Assembly: GCF_000003815.2 (NCBI RefSeq)
Contig: NC_049985.1
Location: 2,271,643 to 2,335,642 of the forward strand
Direction: 5' to 3'
DNA length: 64,000 bases
DNA from: Branchiostoma floridae
Lineage: Eukaryota; Chordata; Leptocardii; Amphioxiformes; Branchiostomatidae
In this document: positions 26,801 through 35,800 of the stretch, piece after piece
Numbering within the stretch: position 1 is the first letter of the stretch
How the letters are laid out: each line of letters opens with the position of its first letter
Position numbers and translations under genes: made by a program
The notes under the pieces: model-generated
Told to the model about the DNA's origin: nothing
Database searches by the model: none
The model's input: only the letters and a program-made list of their open reading frames with translations

Positions 26801-29800
26801 TTTGTTGCAGAATGTCGCGCAGTTTGCCAACGAGGAAGTTGAACTTCAGCCCCTGAACGCCATTTCTGGGCAGTGGCACGTCCTGTCGGCATGTTGGACA
26901 GGCCAGTTTCCCTACCGGCTCTGTGGCCAGGAGCTTCTCCAAACACGGCTGGCAGAAGGTGTGAAGACACGACAGCATCCTAGGCTGTCTGAAGTCCTCC
27001 AAACACACCTGGCAGACGAGAAACTCGTCGGTAATGTCGCTGATCGCGTTCGACGCCATTGTGAACAAGTACTGAATATTGACTTGTCGCCTTAGGACGA
27101 TCCATTTCAGGTGTTTGGAGGGGTGCAATCCCATTTTAATACAACGCAATGGAAGACGGTGCATTGATAAGGCATGCAAGATTGGCCCAAGGTCGACGTT
27201 GACACCGGCTAAGCCAGGGAAATATTGACTTCGGCACACCCACTGAAACTTTGGAGAGGGTCAAAGTGTAAGACTTTGAGTGCTTATCATTGATGTTTAC
27301 CATGTTAGGTCGCTTCAGGGCATTCAATTAGAAGCGTTTGTAGGGGTTCAGGATGTTTTAAAATACGCCACAAAGGGATAGGATAAAAAGATAAAAGGTT
27401 GTTCGTAAGCTGTGTCAAAGTTGTCCCAAGATTGACACTGGCTTAACCAGTGTATACCAAGGATCCAGAGGAGATTCCTAACGGCCACTATGAGCACTAC
27501 AATCGCTTGGACAGTCAGTCTGCTCCGGGGAGTTTTCCTGTATGGTACAGGGTCGAACTCGCTGTACTAGTAGAAGACCTTATGAGAGTCCTTGTTCTTT
27601 TCTGTTGTGTCAATAAAGTTTACTTCTTTTTGGTAGGATCGCGGGGAAAATATTCTTGAGCGAAACAAAAGTATGAAACATGCGTTAAGGAGAACATTTA
27701 ATGCTCACTACAGCCGCCTATCCCGTCAGTCTGCCCTGGGGATTTTTCCTGTATCTCAAGTTAAGTTCTGCTTCCTTTACTTATGCCTATTTACATACCT
27801 TGTACAGGACATTATAAAAGTCCTCGTTTTGTCCTTTTGTGTCAATAATGTTTACTTCTTTTTGGTAGAATCGCAAGGAAAGTATTATTGCGAACTTCCT
27901 GTTTCCCAAGTTAAGTTCTACTTCCCTTACTTATGCCTATTTACATACCTTGTTATTGATGGTTAAATCATTGAACACGCCTTTGTGTACCTTCACTTGC
28001 AGAAGACCTTATGAAAAGTCCCTTTTCTGTTTTTTTCGTTATGTCAATAAAGTTAAGTTCTGTTTGGTAGAATCGCGAAAATTTTTGTCTCGTGCTGAAC
28101 AGAGGTATGAAACATTAAGATAAAGAACACTTAATGAGTTGTCACATACATTCTTCATTGACTATAATGTAAGTGTATTTTGATGTATTGAACCGCTTTT
28201 GACTAGAATGAAACAAAGTTCCTTTGCACTGCTTCACATGACAATGCAGTTCACAGGAAGCAAATCACATATCATCAAGTAGAACGCAAGATAACGCATA
28301 AATTTCAAGACATCGCAGAGTCTAAAACATACTGAATATCAATACAAACCATCCAGGCATTCTTGAGTTATTCTGTTCTTCTACATACATACATACGTAC
28401 AAACAAACGCTACCCAAAATATAACCTTCTCGGCGAAGGTAACAACTAACATCAGAAAGCCTGCCATCGGCATCTGAAGTCACCATTCTGTAATATTCAT
28501 GAGCAAACATAACAGAATGGTACAGAAAGGTTTAAAAAGGATGAAATAAAACATCGTTCTACGCCGAGTACAACATTGTGTAAAGTATAGAGTCCCTTTA
28601 AAATTTGCGAAAACTCCACCATCATAATCTGCTGTAGGTGGCACGTTCAACTTAACGGTGTGCTGGGTAGCATGAACTACCCATATACATGTAATCTAAC
28701 ATTGCACAAGTAACTAAAATTCCATAACCTGATAACTGGTTACTGAATCCTTTATTGACCTTTTAGTACTCTTTGCTAGATGTATTGGGCTATTTCTAAT
28801 ACAAGAAGAGAAAAGGGTCCATTTATAATACTGCACACCACGATGAAATTGACTAAACTTTAAACACTCATATCTCGCCAACAAGGCACCAGGTATGAAC
28901 GCGGTTTTCACCAAATAACTTCGTATTAGTTAGTTTTAACAATGTGCCTTTTTCTAGGAGTGGATGGGGAGGGGTATAGGAGGGACGGTTGCTAACGGGC
29001 GTGGCTTGCCTAGTGACCATCCTCGCTACCAAGTTACTGGCTATTGGTGAACGTTGTTCCAAAGTAGAATTGATTGAAAATTATGAATTCTTCTGTCGTG
29101 TAGAACTGATATATGAAACATTACAGTATATGTAAGAACATTTCATGTGTATCTGAAACAAGCCTTTATTGAACAAAATTTTAGAATTATTTTTCAATCT
29201 TGTTATCGTTAATTTTACATGTGCAGTCAAAATACAGAGGGTTAAAACTAAGAAGGGGTTTTAAAATGTATTTGAAAGCAATATTGATAATGCAAAGATT
29301 ACAATAAAGATAATCTTTTGTCTTTGTTGGATACAAAATATGTACAAATGACGAGCAAAATACAATGATCTATAGAGACATTCTGTATTCTTGTGGAGAT
29401 TGAATTTGAAGTGTAAAATTGTATCTCAGCGGTACAGAAGAATGGATTACATTATGTATTGTCTTGCATGCTTAAGAACATAGATAAAAAGCCTGTGAAT
29501 ATATTGATTTCTGTACAATAACACTTACATGTAATAGAAGGATACGGAGAGCAGTTAAAAACTTTAATTTCCGCGGAAAAATTTTATACAACCAGGAAAT
29601 TCAGAAACAACAAAATGTCCGTCGTGAGTCAGCGCCAGTCCAATTGGACAATACAGCCCGTGTTCCTCCCGTGTCAGCACGTGCCTGATAAACGTGCCGT
29701 CCCGACTGAACACGGAAACACGATGGTTGTTGCCACAGTCAGCTACGAAGATGTTGTCCTCACTGTCCGTTATGACAGTCTCTGAGTTTTCCAGCTGACC

Positions 29801-32800
29801 AGGTCCCCGGCCATGTGACCCGCATGTGAAGAGATGACGACCGGCGGGGTCAAATATCTTCACGTTGTGGTTGCTATAGTCACTGACGATGATTTGGTTG
29901 CTGCTGTTGACGGTCACGCCGAGATAGGAACCCAGGTGCTGCTGACCTTGACCTTTATCCCCGAACTTCAGCATGACGTCACCGCTGGGACTAAGTACGA
30001 AAACTTGGTGCTCGATAGTGGCGATGACGCGTCCCAAACCGTCAACAGCAACACCACGTGTAGCGCCTCCTGTCTGTGCAGCCCCTGTCACCTGGATGAC
30101 AAGTGACTCCCTCCCCTGTTTGTCCAGTACGTGAATCCTGTGTCCGTCTCCTGTCACCAACAGCTCACCGTTTGTCAGTGCCGCCACAGACCCCGGCTTG
30201 AACCCCAGATCGACCTTCCCCTTGAAGGAACCATCTTTGTCCAGAAACTGCAGGCGTGAGTTGTCATGATCAGTCACAACAATGTCTCCCTCTGCGGTGA
30301 CAGCAAGCGAGGTCGGATAGTCAAACTGTCCATCTCCACCGCCCCTCTCCCCAACAGTTTTCACGTGTTTTAGACTCGTGCCGCAATTACCGATCACCAC
30401 GTTCGGTCGCACTTGCGTGATTTGAGGTGGATACAAAGGTGTTCTCATCTGGTTTATTCCACCTACAAGTTTAGCTACTTCTTGCTCAAGTTCACCGCCT
30501 GGTGGGTCAAAGGTCAAGTTCACAAAGTTCTCGGTCAGTTTAGACTTCTCGGTGTTTTTGCTCTCCGTGGTTTGGTCCAACCGTCCGGTCAGTTCTCCGG
30601 CCACCGACATGAGCTCCGCCGGGCTCCCGTACTCCAACACGTTGTCCGTGAACTGGACACAGCTCCTGGCTGAGGCCAGGTCCATCTCAGCTGCCTCCAT
30701 GGCGGCTTCCATCTGTTTCTCACGAGCAGCGTTCATGGCGCGAAGCTGAGCGATTCTGTCGTTTCCCGCCTTCTTGGCGGCCTCGACGATCAAGTTAACT
30801 TGTTTTCTGATCTGTTCTTCTGACCGCTGGACCTCTGAAGACCATTCGTCCTTCACTGACTGCAGCTGTTGTATCCAAGTCTCATGCAGGACCGTCGCGT
30901 TCTTGACTGTCGCCAGTTTTGCCTTGATCTTTGCTCCCTCCCTCTCGGCCGCCTTCTCTATCTCTACATACCGGTGATCTTTGTGCGCCGTGACCACACA
31001 GTGCAGACAGATGACCCGGTGACAGGTGTCACAGTAGAACTTGTTCAGTTCCTGGTGATCCTCACACTTGGAGGTCTCCCTTGCCCGGAGCTCGGCGGCA
31101 GCTTTGCCGGATTGCAGGTCTTCAATTGTTACAACTTTGTGGGACTTGGTCGCTTTGAACCGACGATGGGTGTCGTTACATGTCTGGCACAAATAGTCGG
31201 TACACTCCACACAGTAAAACTGAGATGAATTTCCGACCTCACAGGCCGTACAGGGGATTCCATCCTCCATCGCCTCGGAAGTTTCCTCTTTCGGCTGTTG
31301 TTGCAGAATGTCGCGCAGTTTGCCAACGAGGAAGTTGGACTTCAGCCCCTGGACGCCATTCCGTGGGAGAGGCACGTCCTGTCGGCATGTTGGACAGTCC
31401 AGTTTCCCTACCGGCTCTGTGGCCAGGAGCTTCTCCAAACACGACTGGCAGAAGGTGTGAAGACACGGCAGCATCTTAGGCTGCTTTAAGTCCTCCAAAC
31501 AAACCTGGCAGACGAGAAACTCGTCGGTAATGTCGCTGATCGCGTTCGACGCCATTTTTACCAAGTACTGAATATTGACTTTGTCACGCCCACTGTAGCT
31601 TTGCAAATGGTCACAGTGCAAAGCTTAGGTCGCTTATCATTGATGTTTACCATGTTATGAACTTTTGTTGCCTTTGGACGATCCATTTCAGGTGTTTGGA
31701 AGGGTGCAGACCCATTGTTGATACGACGCAAACTTTGGGGATACGATACGTTGATAAGGCAAGCAAGATTAAGGAGGAAAAGCTATTCGTAAATTTTAGA
31801 AAATTATTTTCGGAAGGTTGACACCGGCATAACCATTGTTTCTCTGGGTTTGAGGAGAGCTTCCTGTGAGCACTACAGCCGCCTGGACAGTCAGTCTGCC
31901 CTGGGTATTTTCCTGTATGGGGCTGGGTCTAACCTGGTGGTTCCCCAATCAAGTTTTGTTTAGTTAACTTATGTTTATTGAAGTACCTTATCATTACTAT
32001 ATAACTATGTTAAATCATCGTATTACTTTTGTTTAGTTTACCTGTATTTATAGAGTATGCTTATGTTAAATCATTGGATCTACCTTTGTGCATCTGTTTT
32101 TGTAAGACCTTATGAAGGTCCCTTTTGTTATATTAGTAGCGGGAAAGGTTCTCTAGAGAAAAACAGATGTATCAAGAGTTGTCAGATACACTCTTCTTTG
32201 ACACCAAAAGAACACATGCTATTAAACAAACAAACACAACTGATCGCAAACGGCACCGAAAACATAACCTTCTTGGTGAAGCTCATAAACATTTTCGAAG
32301 CAAACAAATGAACATGTACCTAAATCTGCTTTTGTAATCTCAGCGCCTCCTCCCACACCAGACTGGAGGGTCCTCCTACCGTATGTGAGTAACACAATCC
32401 CCTCCAGGCCCCACATCACAAAATAACAAACACACAATATAATAAATAAATAAATAAATGAACAAACCTACCCTGCCAGCGTCTGATTCTGAAAGCTAAA
32501 CACCCCCTCCCACGGCAGACTGGAGGGTTTCCCTTCCAGTAACATCACAATCCCCTCCACATCGCAAAATAGCAAACAAACAAACAAACAAACTAGAAAG
32601 GCCGACATTTGCTTAAGAGCAAATACAGCATATTTCAGCCATACCCCTTCCCACGCAACATTGGACTGTTCCAAATCACCCCTGCGCAAAAATGGAACAT
32701 CCTCTTAACAGTACATTATCCCCCAAAGTGGACTGGTATTGTGAATTGATTCCAAGTAAAAACAGTGCTTGCTTCTATTTTTCAGAAAATGACAATAATA

Positions 32801-35800
32801 ACACCTTCCATTCAGAAAATTTTCATCATGACTGAAAATTGTTGAATGACTTCATGTAATGTCATTAACAATTTTCAGTACGATAACTAGGTGTAAGTTT
32901 AAAAAAGTATAAGCTCCTTGTGATGTGGGTACATTTATTATTGCAGTGAACTTTTTTTATTCAAGTAGGGCATACGATTTAATAATTATCAAGCAGGTGC
33001 AGGTACTGTAGGAGCGTTTGTTTTCTTCAAGCTGTAAAACTGTTAAACTGTTTTACTTTGTATGCAATCAGCCATCGAGCCTATTCTTATTTTAGTTTAA
33101 CAACTTCCTGCCAGACCCGGAAGATACGATTGAACCTTGTTCGAGGATTTATTTTCGTCTGTCTGGTCAGTCTGTTCATACCCTGCGCTGAGAGTGTTTT
33201 GTTGGGCTGAAACTCTGGCAGTTTAAAGTTACTTACAATTTAAATGTTCAAAGTTTATGTCAAAAAACAACAGCACTAAGAAATGTGGCCACTATAGACA
33301 GGTGGTCACTATAGAGAAAATGCTGATCTATTGACTAGGAGCATACGTTACACATGATTTCAGTACACTGATCATTAATCATATAAACATTGCACAGGTA
33401 AGCCAATTGTTTAGATGTACAATTAAGTTCAAATAATTCTGAAGAGAAATATTGATGAGAAAATAATCATCCTCGCCACTGTCTAACTTATAATTACGTA
33501 TCAAAACTAAACGCAGATTTTCTAACTAACGCACCTTTCGCCGACTTCATCAAAGGACCGCCGGCTATCAATCAAACACGGCTGTTGATTAGACTTAGAG
33601 TTTCAAACAGTCATGTGCTGTGTGCCAGTTGACAGCGAACTTCATGCTACGTGATGTTTTACATTGCTTGGACCTTCTTTCCTACAGCGGTGCTTCTACA
33701 AAATATTTAGACTGTAACACTGAGTCCCACATGTTTTATAGAATAGAATTTGACGCAGAACAGCGTTTTTTGCTGGGTAATTTTCTTGAAACATGTCCGT
33801 GGGAATATCAGCGAGGCGGCGACGTAGGGATATCAGACCGTCAACAAAAGTCGCACGGCGGCTAACGGCGCAGCGAAGATACTAGCGCTATAAATAAGCG
33901 CTTCAACTAAGGATGGCAACCCGTACAATATTTTTGTATACTGTTGAGCTAAGTAAAGTTTGTTGTTTATGAGGTTTTAGTTGTCTTTGAAGCTTTGACC
34001 CGAAATATTTTAAAGTCAAACTGCTGAAGAGAAGTAATTGACTGCTACGATTATCGTAGATATGGCCCTAAAAAAACTGATAAAAGAAGCCTTCTCAATA
34101 GTCTAAAATGCAAGAGCTTCCGGGGGGGCTTCGCCCACCTGGGTCCCCCCCCCCCCCCCCACAGTGGCCCTGCCCCTGGACCCCGCCAGGGACATTCGGC
34201 GGCCCCCGGACCCCTGTCCGACGCTTTGAAAAAATGTTGGCGAGAGGTCTGTACGGCCTGAGTCATCAAGTTAACGTATTGTGTGGTCCCGCTTATGAAT
34301 ATTACTTAGCCTTCGCTTTCCTCTTCGCTGATTGGCTGAACCATTAATTGAATTAACTCTTCCTGCCGGCTAGACGCAGGTGCAGATGTTGGCTCTGTGG
34401 GGTGAACGTCCGAAAGGTCATGGCATGGAGAACGAAAGAAAACCAATTTCCCATACAAAAAAGTGCTGTAATTAAGCCTTTTACAGTACTTTATGCCAAA
34501 AATTTTACTTGGATCATTTTACCGACTATCTTATGCCTATCTATACCAAATGTTACTCATACCAGGGTACAGGGGTGCAAAATATACCGTTATAAGACCG
34601 TCAACAACAGTCGCACGGAGCTAACAGCGCAGCGAAAATACCATCGCTAGCGTTTCAACTTCGGATAACAAGTTATAAGTACTGTTGAACTCAGTAACGT
34701 TAAAGTTTGTTTTTAGTTGCCTTTGACGGTTTGACCTGAAATAGTGTTACGCTAAACTCCTGAAGAGAAGTTAAGTGACTGCTGCGATTATCATAGATAT
34801 GCCCCTAAGAACTGATACAATATAAAGCCTTCTGAATAGTCTAAAATGCGAGAGCCTTAGGCGGGCTTCGCTCCCCCTGGCAAGAACACTGCTATATACG
34901 GGATCATGAGGCCCCGCTTATGAATATTAATTAGCCTTTGGCCTCCTCTTCGCTGATTGGCTAGGTCTTTGATTCAATTAACTCGCCGGCTGACGCGCAC
35001 AGGTGTGGCTCTGTGCGGGGTCACGGAAGGTCACGTCAGGAGGCCAAAAGAAAACAAATTTCCCCTCAGAAAAGTGCCAAAATTAATCATTTTAAAGTTA
35101 TTTATGTCAAAAATTTTACTTGAATCTTGTTACCAAGTATCTAATGCCTATCTATACCAAATTTCAGGTCATTTAATTGTAATACCAGGGAACAGGAGCC
35201 AAAAGTGTCCTTTTTTGGTAAAAAATTGGCCAAAAATCGCAAAAATAAGCATTTTGTTGCACTGTACACCAAAAGTGTTATTGAATTTATATGAAGGGAT
35301 TATCAAGGCACATCTGTGTCAAATTTCAGCTCATTCGGTTGCAATACCAAGGTACAGGAGCCAAAAGTGTCCTTTTTTGGTCAAAAATTGGTCAAAAAAT
35401 CGCAAAAATAAGCATTTTGTTGAACTGTACACCAAAAGTATTATTGAATTTATATGGGGGCATTATCAAGGCACATCTCTGTCAAATTTCAGCTCATTTG
35501 GTTGTAATACCAGGGTACAGGGGCCAAAAGTGTCCTTTTTTGGTCAAAAATTGGTCAAAAAATCGCAAAAATAAGCATTTTGTTGTACTGTACACCAAAA
35601 GTGTTATCGAATTTATATGGGGGCATTATCAAGGCACATCTCTGTCAAATTTCAGCTCATTTGGTTGTAATACCAGGGTACAGGGGCCAAAATATACAGT
35701 TTTGGTCTAAAATTGACCAAAAAATCTCAATAAAATCATTTTAGAGGCAGATATGAAAAAACTGAGAAAAAAGCATCAAGGTATTGGCCCATTCTACCCC

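Noticed and set aside
34957-35710. Open frames of 205 and 139 codons
   Set aside because: They run over the 164-bp satellite, are periodic and Lys/Ile/Ser-rich, and have no start or splice context.
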